From: an uncultured Clostridia bacterium
GTDB taxonomy: Bacteria; Bacillota; Clostridia; Oscillospirales; CAG-272
Direction of reading: 5' to 3'
Length of the DNA: 20,385 nucleotides
NCBI GenBank assembly: GCA_904501985.1
Contig: CAJGCT010000035.1
Span: forward strand, 1 to 20,385
How positions within the stretch are numbered: the stretch's first letter is position 1; the number at the start of each line of letters is the position of its first letter. Below the pieces are notes generated by a model. It saw nothing but the letters and a program-made list of their open reading frames with translations, was not told the DNA's origin and ran no database searches. This document shows, in pieces, positions 13,542 to 20,385 of this stretch. The translations under genes were made by a program, and so were the position numbers.

Positions 13542-14204
13542 TTATTTTTTCGCCGCAGTCTCACACATCATCACACACTCAATACGCTTCTTTTCAAGCT
13601 CGCACATGACATTTTGCGCAGAGGAAAGTGAGCACAGTCTGTTTGCCCAACAGTGTACGCAGACATCCTCACAATGCTCTTTGGCAGGAAGCCTTTTAAA
13701 TGCGCAGAACGGCTTGCCGTCAACATCTCCCGCGGCGCGTTTTGCCTGCTCACGGGACAGCTTCTCAAGCTCCTTGTGGAGCGTGTGAAGCTCCTCTTCA
13801 CAAAATGCAGAAACACCCTCGTCGGCAGGAATTATGCGTATGCAGGTGTCCTTACCCTCGTCGGCAAGTGCCTTTGCAATATCAAGCACATGGGGATTAT
13901 CTCTGGTGCAGAGCACCTCACCGACAGCTATAACAGCACCGCCGCCAAGCTTCTTCTCCTCAGCCTCACCCTCGGCAAAAAGCTTGCCGTCGCGATACAG
14001 AGAATAAAGCTCATCATATGTAGCGCTTATGGCGGCACTGTCGAATTTGGCAAGGTCATAGCGCAGTGCTGATGAGCACTCCTTAGCCATGGGAAGCTCA
14101 ATGTAATCAAGCATTTTGTATGCAAGCTCACTAAGCGGCAAAACAAGTCCGCTTACACTGTCGTATGCAATTCGCTGACCGCCGAATTTGAATGTGTGTA
14201 CCAT
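13542..14204 (-). CDS. SCIFF-maturase-like protein lacking the radical SAM core
   Basis: This 220-residue protein resembles only the two ends of the thioether-forming SCIFF peptide maturase (about 450 residues). Residues 1-80 start MVHTFKFGGQRIAYDSVSG and match the N-terminal peptide-recognition part. Residues 178-214 match the end of the SPASM region, with CVHCWANRLCS and CELEKKRIECVMM. Between them the radical SAM domain is missing: no Cys-x3-Cys-x2-Cys motif is present, only about 90 residues of unrelated Ala/Glu-rich sequence. Eight cysteines lie in the last 54 residues. The frame is intact with GAAAGGAA before its ATG, so this is not simple decay. It cannot do radical chemistry itself. 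It may bind a peptide or iron-sulfur cluster, or partner another enzyme (inference). It follows yajC and TIGR04086, the usual SCIFF neighbourhood. Confidence 0.72.
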   Translation of the reverse strand: MVHTFKFGGQRIAYDSVSGLVLPLSELAYKMLDYIELPMAKECSSALRYDLAKFDSAAISATYDELYSLYRDGKLFAEGEAEEKKLGGGAVIAVGEVLCTRDNPHVLDIAKALADEGKDTCIRIIPADEGVSAFCEEELHTLHKELEKLSREQAKRAAGDVDGKPFCAFKRLPAKEHCEDVCVHCWANRLCSLSSAQNVMCELEKKRIECVMMCETAAKK

Positions 14205-14224
14205 TTTCTGTTCCTTTCATTTAT

Positions 14225-14258
14225 CAAAAGAAAATGCCTCCCGTCATCGGACGGGAGA
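14225..14258 (-). terminator. intrinsic terminator or attenuator between TIGR04086 and the maturase-like gene
   Basis: On the minus strand CTCCCGTC and GACGGGAG pair perfectly around CGAT (14238-14257) and are followed by CATTTTCTTTTG. The U-tract is interrupted, so some read-through into the maturase-like gene is likely. No clear promoter exists between this hairpin and that gene. Confidence 0.75.
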
Positions 14259-14265
14259 CACAGTT

Positions 14266-14739
14266 TTAGAGTCGTCCGAGCTGTTTTCGAACAATATCCG
14301 TCGGATTATTTTTTGAAACACCGATCTTCCGCTTCTTGCCGCGTCCCATAAGACCGCCGAGCATTGACACCGCAGTACATCCTGCGTACATAAGTGCCAT
14401 AATAAGCGGTGATACTGCATTTTCGGCAGCAGCACGGAAAAAGAGGGAGATAAGCCACAAAATAAGTACATATCCGACTCCGCCAACAAGCGCGGCAAGT
14501 AAGCTCCGCCCCGAATCAAGCTTTACGGAAACGATACCCGTGAGAGCAGCACCCAAAAACAGCGCCGCGTATCCGAATACGCCCACAAGCTTATCCGGGT
14601 CAGTCATAGCAAGTGCCGCCGCAGAAAAGATAAGCGCAAGCAGTACAGCCGCAAATGTACCTATGAGCGATGCACGAAGTGCCGCCCACAAAAAATCTGT
14701 CCCCCCGCGGGACTCGTCCCTTGCAGTATTGCTTTTCAA
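14266..14739 (-). CDS. TIGR04086 family membrane protein
   Basis: A 157-residue protein with about four membrane helices (roughly 22-45, 52-70, 81-102 and 109-130) and a basic cytoplasmic tail with GRGKKRKIG. It matches TIGR04086, a small hydrophobic family of Clostridia known mainly for lying beside yajC and SCIFF genes; its function is not known. The start is TTG, chosen because AAGGAGGAATCGGA stands immediately before it and no other start is near. It is 64 bases downstream of yajC and probably shares its promoter. A terminator-like hairpin follows at once. Confidence 0.82.
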   Translation of the reverse strand: MKSNTARDESRGGTDFLWAALRASLIGTFAAVLLALIFSAAALAMTDPDKLVGVFGYAALFLGAALTGIVSVKLDSGRSLLAALVGGVGYVLILWLISLFFRAAAENAVSPLIMALMYAGCTAVSMLGGLMGRGKKRKIGVSKNNPTDIVRKQLGRL

Positions 14740-14761
14740 TCCGATTCCTCCTTAGCATACA

Positions 14762-14805
14762 GACATTATCAGTAATCTATATGCTAAAGAAGCATGGATT
14801 ATGTC
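14762..14805 (-). other. inverted-repeat element between yajC and the TIGR04086 gene
   Basis: On the minus strand GACAT, AATC and ATGC on one side can pair with GCAT, GATT and ATGTC on the other, with a seven-base bulge on the 3' side. It overlaps the yajC stop codon. It has no U-tract, so it is not a terminator; it might stabilise the upstream mRNA. Confidence 0.3.
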
Positions 14806-15136
14806 AGCAATCCTCCGCCTTTACGTCAACATTCTTGACAGCGTTCTTGAGAATACGGATCTTTGTACCGTCACGTCCTGTTTCGATCATGACAGTTTCC
14901 TCCTTGATGCTTACGATCTTGCCGATAATACCGCCGATGGTGGTAATTTCATCGCCAACCTGTAAGCCGTTACGCATAGCGTTGGTTTCGCGCTCCTGCT
15001 TCTTCTGGGGTCTGTACATAAAGAAGTAGAAAACAGCCACCATAACAACCAGCATAAGTATGGTCATAAGGCTCTGACCTCCTGCTGCAGCCGCAGTAGC
15101 TGCACCTGCCTCAGCACTGAGAAATAAATTAAGCAT
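14804..15136 (-). CDS. yajC: preprotein translocase accessory subunit YajC
   Basis: The 110-residue protein has a short periplasm-side N-terminus rich in Ala and Gly and one membrane helix with the YajC signature MVAVFYFFMYRPQKKQERE. The cytoplasmic domain includes LQVGDEITTIGGIIGKI and IRILKNAVKNV. YajC associates with SecDF at the Sec translocon. The ATG at 15136 is preferred; the frame's earlier TTG falls within the GGAGG ribosome-binding site itself. SecD and SecF, which often follow in Clostridia, are not found downstream here. Its promoter is at 15185-15213. Confidence 0.95.
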   Translation of the reverse strand: MLNLFLSAEAGAATAAAAGGQSLMTILMLVVMVAVFYFFMYRPQKKQERETNAMRNGLQVGDEITTIGGIIGKIVSIKEETVMIETGRDGTKIRILKNAVKNVDVKAEDC

Positions 15137-15184
15137 AATAGCCTCCAAATGAAATTATATAATTAAGATATTAAATCTTCTAAT

Positions 15185-15213
15185 ATTATAGCGCATCTGC
15201 GTTTGGATTTCAA
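15185..15213 (-). promoter_or_regulatory. sigma-A promoter of yajC
   Basis: On the minus strand TTGAAA (15208-15213), 17 bases, TATAAT (15185-15190). Transcription would start near 15178, about 42 bases before yajC. The box sits just past the CPBP gene's stop, where a weak CGGGGA/TCCCCG hairpin may end that gene's transcript. Confidence 0.85.
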
Positions 15214-15242
15214 GAGTAAATTGTAAATTCGGGGATTTTATT

Positions 15243-16106
15243 TTAATTTTCCCCGTCGCCGCCGATAACAGTAGCCTTGTCCTCCTCAGGCACGGTAAAT
15301 TCGATCTTTCCGGGGGCGGAAAACTGAATATATGCGAAAAGTCCCACAGATACAACAGCCGAAAGGATAATGAGCACGGGCGAGAGACTCTCAAAGTACC
15401 CAAGAGCAAATCCGCACAGATTGAAACCGAAATGGAATAGTATGGCGGCGGTAAGCGAACGGTATTTTTCGTATATCCACGCAATCAGCATACCAAGTAA
15501 AGCCGCATATATCACCCATATCACCGCACCGTGAATAAGCCCGAATATCCATGAAGATATGAGCATGGCGGCAAACATGGGCATTCCGCGCTTAAGACGT
15601 CCGTAAAACAGCCCCCGAAGCACGATCTCCTCAACGATAGGCGCGGCAATTACCGTGCTGAGAACAGATATCCATGCCGCCGTCCCCGGAATTGCCGATG
15701 CCATAGAATTATATTGGTCCCACCAAGCCTCGGGAAACGGTACAGATGAAATCACAACCATAACAAATATGTTCATCGCCGCACCGAAAAGTATGCAAAT
15801 ACCGCAGATAGCAGGACTTAGTTTCGTTAAGCGAACCTCATCCCGAAGCTTTCTTTTTCGCATACGGAACAGCACCGCAAAGGTTATAAGCGCAAGAACA
15901 TTTGAAACAAGCGTCATATGCACCGCATATTTAAGTGAAAAATCAGCGAGCATTGTCTGAATGTCCGCAGAAGTACCGTACACAGCCAAAGCATAGGCTT
16001 CATACGCCAGTCCCACCCAGAAGCCAACAACAAACTGCCATGCAAAATATATTCCGAAATACAGAAGCGCCGAACCGACAGCTCCTGCCGCTTTTTTTAG
16101 TGTCAC
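15243..16106 (-). CDS. CPBP family intramembrane metalloprotease (Abi/CAAX type)
   Basis: The 287-residue protein has about eight membrane segments. It carries the three CPBP motifs: EEIVLRG at 159-165 (Glu159, Glu160, Arg164), FGLIHG with His192, and HFGFN with His225 and Asn229. These form the glutamyl/zinc-type active site of the Rce1 fold. Relatives process membrane proteins, peptides or prenylated substrates, or give immunity to bacteriocins; the substrate here is unknown. The start is taken as GTG at 16106 because GGAG lies nine bases upstream; a TTG five codons earlier overlaps that site. The last 25 residues are acidic and cytoplasmic. It is transcribed alone from 16148-16176. Confidence 0.92.
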   Translation of the reverse strand: MTLKKAAGAVGSALLYFGIYFAWQFVVGFWVGLAYEAYALAVYGTSADIQTMLADFSLKYAVHMTLVSNVLALITFAVLFRMRKRKLRDEVRLTKLSPAICGICILFGAAMNIFVMVVISSVPFPEAWWDQYNSMASAIPGTAAWISVLSTVIAAPIVEEIVLRGLFYGRLKRGMPMFAAMLISSWIFGLIHGAVIWVIYAALLGMLIAWIYEKYRSLTAAILFHFGFNLCGFALGYFESLSPVLIILSAVVSVGLFAYIQFSAPGKIEFTVPEEDKATVIGGDGEN

Positions 16107-16147
16107 AAGCCGAGTCTCCAATCAGTAATAAAGATATTTATAAGAAG

Positions 16148-16176
16148 ATTATATACCACAAACGCAAAAAAGTAAA
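16148..16176 (-). promoter_or_regulatory. sigma-A promoter of the CPBP protease gene
   Basis: On the minus strand TTTACT (16171-16176), 17 bases, TATAAT (16148-16153), with transcription predicted to start near 16141 and a leader of about 35 bases. Confidence 0.78.
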
Positions 16177-16224
16177 CCCACAATTTGTGAATTATCCTGT
16201 ACGATGAAAATTTACAATAATATC

Positions 16225-16254
16225 TTGTACTTTGTCCTCGCTTTATGGTATAAT
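16225..16254 (+). promoter_or_regulatory. sigma-A promoter of the methyltransferase-YdcF unit
   Basis: TTGTAC (16225-16230), an 18-base spacer and TATAAT (16249-16254), with transcription predicted near 16261 and a leader of about 25 bases to the ATG at 16286. It is divergent from the CPBP promoter. Confidence 0.78.
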
Positions 16255-16285
16255 TAAGGTAATCTATCAACAAGAGGTCACAGAA

Positions 16286-17479
16286 ATGCCAAAGGAAAAG
16301 CTTAACGCTCTTATTGCAGACGCAACCCAGCGACGCATATTAAAAAAAGCCGTTTTTTCAAAGCCTGAGGACAAAAACGCCATAAAAGAAGTCGCCGTTC
16401 TTACAAAGAAACCCGACGGAACGGTTTACATCGCCTCAGAGCTGTTTACAAAGGACAACAAAACCTATCGCCGAAATATTCCGGCAGATAATATCGCCGA
16501 GCTTGTGCGTATGGCACTTGAAGATTACAGACAGGTCAACATACTGACAACCGCAGGAGATGCGGAAATAAAACGCTCCAAGTCCGGAAGCATTCACATA
16601 TCGGGAAAATTCTCCGAGGATGCCAAAGAGGCCAAAATCACAGACGGTGGGAAACAGTATATACTTGAGCGTTCCCGTGACATCGGATTTCTGCGTGAGC
16701 TTGGCATATCCGATGCCGAGGGCAGAATTCACGACAAAAAGCAGGCAAAATTCCGTCAGATAAACCGTTTTCTCGAAATAGTCCGCGATGTTGAGGACAA
16801 GCTACCCACCGACCGCCCTGCTGTTATATATGACCTTTGCTGCGGAAAAAGCTACCTTACCTTCGCCGTGTATTACTACTTCACGGTAATAAAAAAGCGG
16901 CAGGTTACAATGTACGGCGTTGACCTTAAGCAGGATGTCATCGAATACTGCAATGCCGCGGCAAAAAGACAGGGCTTTGACTGCCTTAAATTTGTCAGCG
17001 GAAATATCAACGAATACATCCCACCGGAGAAGCCGGACATGGTCATCTCACTCCATGCCTGCGATATCGCAACGGATATCGTGCTGGCAAATTCCGTAAA
17101 GTGGGGAGCAGGAATTATTCTCTCAACCCCCTGCTGTCACCACGAGATGTCAAAACAGCTTTCGGAAGCCGCAAAAAACGCATCAATGCGTGACACCCTC
17201 GCATTCATTCTTGAGCATCCTATATTGAAGCAGAAGTTCTGCGATGCCGCAACGGATGCCCTGAGAGTAAAACGCCTTGAATCCGTAGGGTACAACGTTA
17301 CGACCCTTGAGCTTATCGACCCGGACGACACACCGAAAAATTTGATGATACGCGCCGTGTACAATGGGAACAAACCGGCTTCAAGAAAAAAGGCCGCATA
17401 TGACGAGTACAAAAAAATCTGCACGGAGCTTGGCGTATCACCGTACCTTGACAAACTTATTTGTGAAAATGAAAAATAA
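16286..17479 (+). CDS. SAM-dependent methyltransferase (Methyltransf_32-like)
   Basis: The protein, 397 residues from this start, has an N-terminal alpha/beta region of unknown role (1-175) and a Rossmann methyltransferase domain (about 178-330). Motif I is VIYDLCCGKSYLT (180-192), the acidic GVDLKQD follows, then ISLHACDIATD (254-264) and the striking STPCCHHE (280-287). That Cys-Cys-His-His set is typical of the PF13679 group (GSTCD/METTL25-like). The substrate, perhaps an RNA, is unknown. The frame is open 18 codons further, but that would start before the promoter's -10 box; AAGAGGT precedes the ATG at 16286. Its end overlaps the YdcF-like gene by 11 bases. Confidence 0.85.
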   Translation: MPKEKLNALIADATQRRILKKAVFSKPEDKNAIKEVAVLTKKPDGTVYIASELFTKDNKTYRRNIPADNIAELVRMALEDYRQVNILTTAGDAEIKRSKSGSIHISGKFSEDAKEAKITDGGKQYILERSRDIGFLRELGISDAEGRIHDKKQAKFRQINRFLEIVRDVEDKLPTDRPAVIYDLCCGKSYLTFAVYYYFTVIKKRQVTMYGVDLKQDVIEYCNAAAKRQGFDCLKFVSGNINEYIPPEKPDMVISLHACDIATDIVLANSVKWGAGIILSTPCCHHEMSKQLSEAAKNASMRDTLAFILEHPILKQKFCDAATDALRVKRLESVGYNVTTLELIDPDDTPKNLMIRAVYNGNKPASRKKAAYDEYKKICTELGVSPYLDKLICENEK

Positions 17480-18317
17480 ACTCAAAAACATCTCCCCTCT
17501 TTGCGCGATTACAATTGCGGCATCAGTGCTTGTATGCCTGTATTATTTTATATATCTTCTTTTGTGCCTCTTCGGATTTGATTCGCGGCTCATGTCTCTC
17601 TTTGCCCTGTTCGTAATGTCCTGCGCCGCACTGCCCATTATACTTCACGAAAAGCTAAAAATGCTTTTTGGGCGCGCATTCAAGCCTCTGCATATAATAT
17701 TTACCTCGCTTATGTGCTTGTATCTCGCCAGCGTCGTCCTCTTTTGGTGCTATATCGGCTTTGCCCCCGGAAGAGCACCCTCTGACTGCGTGGACGCCTT
17801 TGCAGAAGCCGACACAGGCGAAGACACTGTAATAATGGTGTTCGGATGCCGCACCTACGGATATACCCCAAGCCTTACACTGAGGCTTCGCCTTGACACA
17901 GCATACGAACTGCTGACACTTCTTCCCGATGCCAAATGCATCGTCAGCGGCGGACAGGGTTCAAATGAAACCGTCCCCGAAGCCGAGGCAATGCTCCGAT
18001 ATCTCACTGAACGGGGTATTTCGGAAGAACGTATAATTACTGAGTCAAACTCCCATTCCACAAGCGAAAACGTGCGGTTTACAAAAGAGCTTATAGGTGA
18101 GCTTTCACTTGATGATAAAAAGCTCATCGGTGTTTCCACCGCCTTTCACCTGCCGCGCATTGAAGCCTTGGCTTCGCGCTACACACTTCCGATGGAGCTT
18201 TGCGCATCTCCCTCTCCAAGCGCCGCCCACCATTATGTAAGCATGATACGGGAGTATCTTTCCTATATCAAAATGATATTCTTCGATGAAGCTGTCATCA
18301 TAACAAAAGTAACATAA
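17469..18317 (+). CDS. YdcF/SanA/ElyC family protein (DUF218) with N-terminal membrane region
   Basis: The 282-residue protein has three hydrophobic segments (about 12-38, 46-60 and 75-98) and a DUF218 domain (about 128-278). The domain motifs appear in order: VFGCRTYGYTPS, IVSGGQGSNE (168-177), EAEAM (181-185), ESNSHSTSEN (202-211) and STAFHLPR (233-240). Relatives act in the cell envelope, in peptidoglycan or polysaccharide metabolism, in ways still unclear. The ATG at 17469 lies inside the end of the methyltransferase gene and has no good Shine-Dalgarno site, so translation is probably coupled. A GTG two codons earlier is equally possible. Confidence 0.87.
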   Translation: MKNKLKNISPLCAITIAASVLVCLYYFIYLLLCLFGFDSRLMSLFALFVMSCAALPIILHEKLKMLFGRAFKPLHIIFTSLMCLYLASVVLFWCYIGFAPGRAPSDCVDAFAEADTGEDTVIMVFGCRTYGYTPSLTLRLRLDTAYELLTLLPDAKCIVSGGQGSNETVPEAEAMLRYLTERGISEERIITESNSHSTSENVRFTKELIGELSLDDKKLIGVSTAFHLPRIEALASRYTLPMELCASPSPSAAHHYVSMIREYLSYIKMIFFDEAVIITKVT

Positions 18318-18318
18318 A

Positions 18319-18352
18319 AATATTCCGCCCATCTCTAAGATGGGCGGATATT
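18319..18352. terminator. bidirectional intrinsic terminator
   Basis: CCGCCCATC (18325-18333) pairs perfectly with GATGGGCGG (18339-18347) around TCTAA. On the plus strand ATATTCTTAT follows; on the minus strand AATATTTTTATG follows, which is the better U-tract. It separates the convergent YdcF-like and DUF5722 genes. Confidence 0.85.
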
Positions 18353-18356
18353 CTTA

Positions 18357-20385
18357 TCATTCGTCACGGTTATCTGGCTGTCTTGGATATGGCGGATATA
18401 TTCCGCGATTCTGCTGCATTGCCTGCATCCTGAGCTGTTCGCGTCTGCGACGAGCCGCTTCCTCGCGACGCTTCTTTCTGATAAGGTATGCACGCAGATA
18501 AAGCACACCGTAGCCTGCCACAGCACACAGTACAATTATGAGGAGTATTGTAAATACCCATCCTATAAATGACATACCGCTCTTTGTGTATATCTCCATA
18601 GTTTCAAGCCAGATGCCGTATTCGCCTGCGGCCGGACTACTGTCTGAGGTGCGCACCCACAGCTTAAGAATATCCACATTACCGTCAGTAAGCTTGGTGA
18701 ATTCCTTGATATTAAAGCTGATATCGTTCCACACATTAGGCTTTATCTGTGTCTCGCCGTCATAGAATACCGTGTCAGACTCGCTGTCACCAAGCTGTCC
18801 CAAACGAAGCACAAGGCTGAGCGAATCCGCCTCCGCAGGTGCCGCCGCCATGACACGAAGCTTTATATAGTGGGTGTCCTTGAATGCCTCATCATCGGCA
18901 ATGGAGTTGCTGATACCCTTGTATTCTGTAGGAATATCGGTAATACGGCTGTAAAGCATAGTAGAAGTGCCGTCCCCATGGGGGCGAAGCTCCACATATT
19001 CTGTTCCGTCAGAGGGATAAAAGCTGCAAAGCGTACCGCCGGTAAGGTCAAAAAGCTTACGGCGAGAGTAACCCTTGGCATAATCGGATGCCTCGGCACA
19101 TACCGACGACAGCACAGTGCGGTCGTTGAATATTTTATACTTGGTCTCGGAATCAACAAACATACCGAAAGCACCGCTGCCTACCGTTGACCTTACAAAG
19201 GAGGTCACCGTTTCGCTCTGCTCGGTATCAATAAGTGAGAACACGTTGTATATGGGCTTCTTTGCCGCAGGCTCAACAACGCTTCCTGCCGCATTTGTCC
19301 AAAGTCCGTAGTACTGTCTCTCGCCTTCATGGTCCACATGGCGGTGATAGATAAACGCGTCAATATCCTCGTTCTGAGCCGCACTGTAATAGGCAAGAGC
19401 ATAAGCCGCCGCCTGTATCGTCATTGAAGCATCGTCAGAGGGATCACCGGAAATTCCGAATTCACCGATTATTATACTGCGAGGCTCGGAACCATACAGA
19501 TATTCCTCCTGGTTCATGTACCTTGTGAGCGTACCGATATTTTTCATGGTGATGTACGGAGTTTCGAAGTTATCCTCCGCCAAGGTATCATTCCAAAAAT
19601 CCACCATATCCGCCGAGGAGGAATAGGGATTAACGGAAAGTCCCCACTCTATGTCACCGGAGCTTTTTATGGCTGTATTAAAGGTTGAAAGGAACAGCTT
19701 TGCAGGATAGTCACGCATATCGGCACTTCCGGCACTGAAATTGTTTCCAAGAGAAATATACACCTTGCCCTCGCTGTAATGAGAACGCATTGCGGTGTAC
19801 GCCACACGAAAAGCAGTGCAGTACGAATACACGTAGCTCGCCATATCGGTGTTTCCGGCGTTGTTCCACACATCTCCGGAATTAACCTCAAAGCCGAGTA
19901 TTATTCCGGGCACAAATCCGTAGGTGTGCTCCGGATTTGTGTATCTCACGCAGATATAGTCCATAAACGCACGGAACGCCTTCATAGCAGTTTCGTTTCT
20001 GGTGTTAAGGGCATACAGAGACGCATCACTTGCAATACCGTCGCAGTAGAAGCTGAGAATATTCTGATGTGTGCCTGCTTCCGGCGGAGTAAGAATTATG
20101 TTGAAATATACGTTTATTCCAGCCTCGGTATAGGTCTTAACGCGGTGGTCAAGTACTGCTATCTTGTTCTTGTCAAGGTAGAATGTTTGTCCGTTATAAT
20201 GGAAGGACTGCGCAGAGGGAGAGTTTTCCCCAAGCATATACTCGTTTATGGCAACATTGACTACAGTATGCTGTACGCCAAGCTGCTGTGCATCCGAAAA
20301 CATCTGCACCTGCAAGCCCTTTTTAGAGCTTCCCGTGGGGAAAGGTTCACTGTTTTCCGCAAGGATTTCAATATTTTCAATGAAC
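18357..20385 (-). CDS. membrane-anchored DUF5722 protein, glycoside-hydrolase-like (5' end outside window)
   Basis: The frame is open to the window edge with no start supported, so the N-terminus is missing; at least 675 residues remain. KKGLQVQMFSDAQQLGVQH and what follows match DUF5722 as I recall it, a clostridial family with a predicted TIM-barrel fold. Two glutamates stand where clan GH-A enzymes place acid/base and nucleophile: LGFEVNSGDVWNN (Glu at 19887-19889) and IIIGEFGISG (Glu at 19461-19463). A beta-rich, carbohydrate-binding-like region follows. Near the C-terminus come one membrane helix (FIGWVFTILLIIVLCAVAGY) and a very basic, Arg/Gln-rich cytoplasmic tail ending in YPPYPRQPDN. 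It is therefore expected on the cell surface, C-terminally anchored, and to act on an unknown glycan. Confidence 0.8.
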   Translation of the reverse strand, partial: FIENIEILAENSEPFPTGSSKKGLQVQMFSDAQQLGVQHTVVNVAINEYMLGENSPSAQSFHYNGQTFYLDKNKIAVLDHRVKTYTEAGINVYFNIILTPPEAGTHQNILSFYCDGIASDASLYALNTRNETAMKAFRAFMDYICVRYTNPEHTYGFVPGIILGFEVNSGDVWNNAGNTDMASYVYSYCTAFRVAYTAMRSHYSEGKVYISLGNNFSAGSADMRDYPAKLFLSTFNTAIKSSGDIEWGLSVNPYSSSADMVDFWNDTLAEDNFETPYITMKNIGTLTRYMNQEEYLYGSEPRSIIIGEFGISGDPSDDASMTIQAAAYALAYYSAAQNEDIDAFIYHRHVDHEGERQYYGLWTNAAGSVVEPAAKKPIYNVFSLIDTEQSETVTSFVRSTVGSGAFGMFVDSETKYKIFNDRTVLSSVCAEASDYAKGYSRRKLFDLTGGTLCSFYPSDGTEYVELRPHGDGTSTMLYSRITDIPTEYKGISNSIADDEAFKDTHYIKLRVMAAAPAEADSLSLVLRLGQLGDSESDTVFYDGETQIKPNVWNDISFNIKEFTKLTDGNVDILKLWVRTSDSSPAAGEYGIWLETMEIYTKSGMSFIGWVFTILLIIVLCAVAGYGVLYLRAYLIRKKRREEAARRRREQLRMQAMQQNRGIYPPYPRQPDNRDE

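Noticed and set aside
14205..14237. Separate promoter for the SCIFF-maturase-like gene
   Set aside because: GATAAA resembles a -10 box but the bases 17 upstream (GATGAC) do not resemble a -35; read-through from yajC is as likely.
1..20385. Mobile elements, CRISPR arrays, phage genes, tRNA or rRNA genes
   Set aside because: No transposase or integrase frame, no regularly spaced repeats, and no tRNA-like or rRNA sequence was seen on either strand.

Overview
The window reads as chromosomal DNA of a spore-forming Clostridia bacterium, most likely an uncultured member of the Oscillospirales/Ruminococcaceae type. The reasons are the start of the S10 ribosomal-protein operon, a complete eight-gene spoIIIA sporulation operon, consensus sigma-A promoters, strong Shine-Dalgarno sites with frequent GTG/TTG starts, and several families largely confined to Clostridia (DUF5685, TIGR04086, SCIFF maturase, DUF5722). 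No rRNA, tRNA, CRISPR array, insertion sequence or phage gene was seen. Taxonomy is an inference from gene content only.

Layout. 1-1389 (minus): rplD (edge fragment), rplC and rpsJ, with a long structured leader and a near-perfect promoter. 1605-2438 (plus): an unrecognised polytopic membrane protein. 2603-3518 (minus): a barstar/barnase pair in which the barnase is a predicted lipoprotein, driven by a consensus promoter. 3576-5087 (plus): a CNNM/CBS/CorC-family membrane protein with its own promoter and a possible 24-residue leader ORF. 5210-7287 (plus): a three-gene cassette of a DUF5685 protein, a J-domain protein with a cysteine-string tail, and a small ECF-S-like membrane protein. 7395-8555 (plus): pfkA, closed by a long palindromic element.

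8668-13487 (minus): spoIIIAA to spoIIIAH with a candidate sigma-E promoter. The genes overlap or lie close together, and their products form the mother-cell side of the SpoIIIA-SpoIIQ channel that feeds the forespore. 13542-15213 (minus): yajC, a TIGR04086 membrane protein and an odd 220-residue protein. That protein carries the two ends of a SCIFF-peptide maturase but lacks the radical-SAM core, and no room is left for the SCIFF precursor gene. This is the most unusual locus in the window. 15243-16176 (minus): a CPBP intramembrane protease. 16225-18352 (plus): a methyltransferase overlapping a YdcF/DUF218 protein. 18357-20385 (minus): a membrane-anchored DUF5722 protein with a glycosidase-like barrel, cut by the window end.

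All family assignments come from reading motifs and from remembered family sequences; no database search was run.
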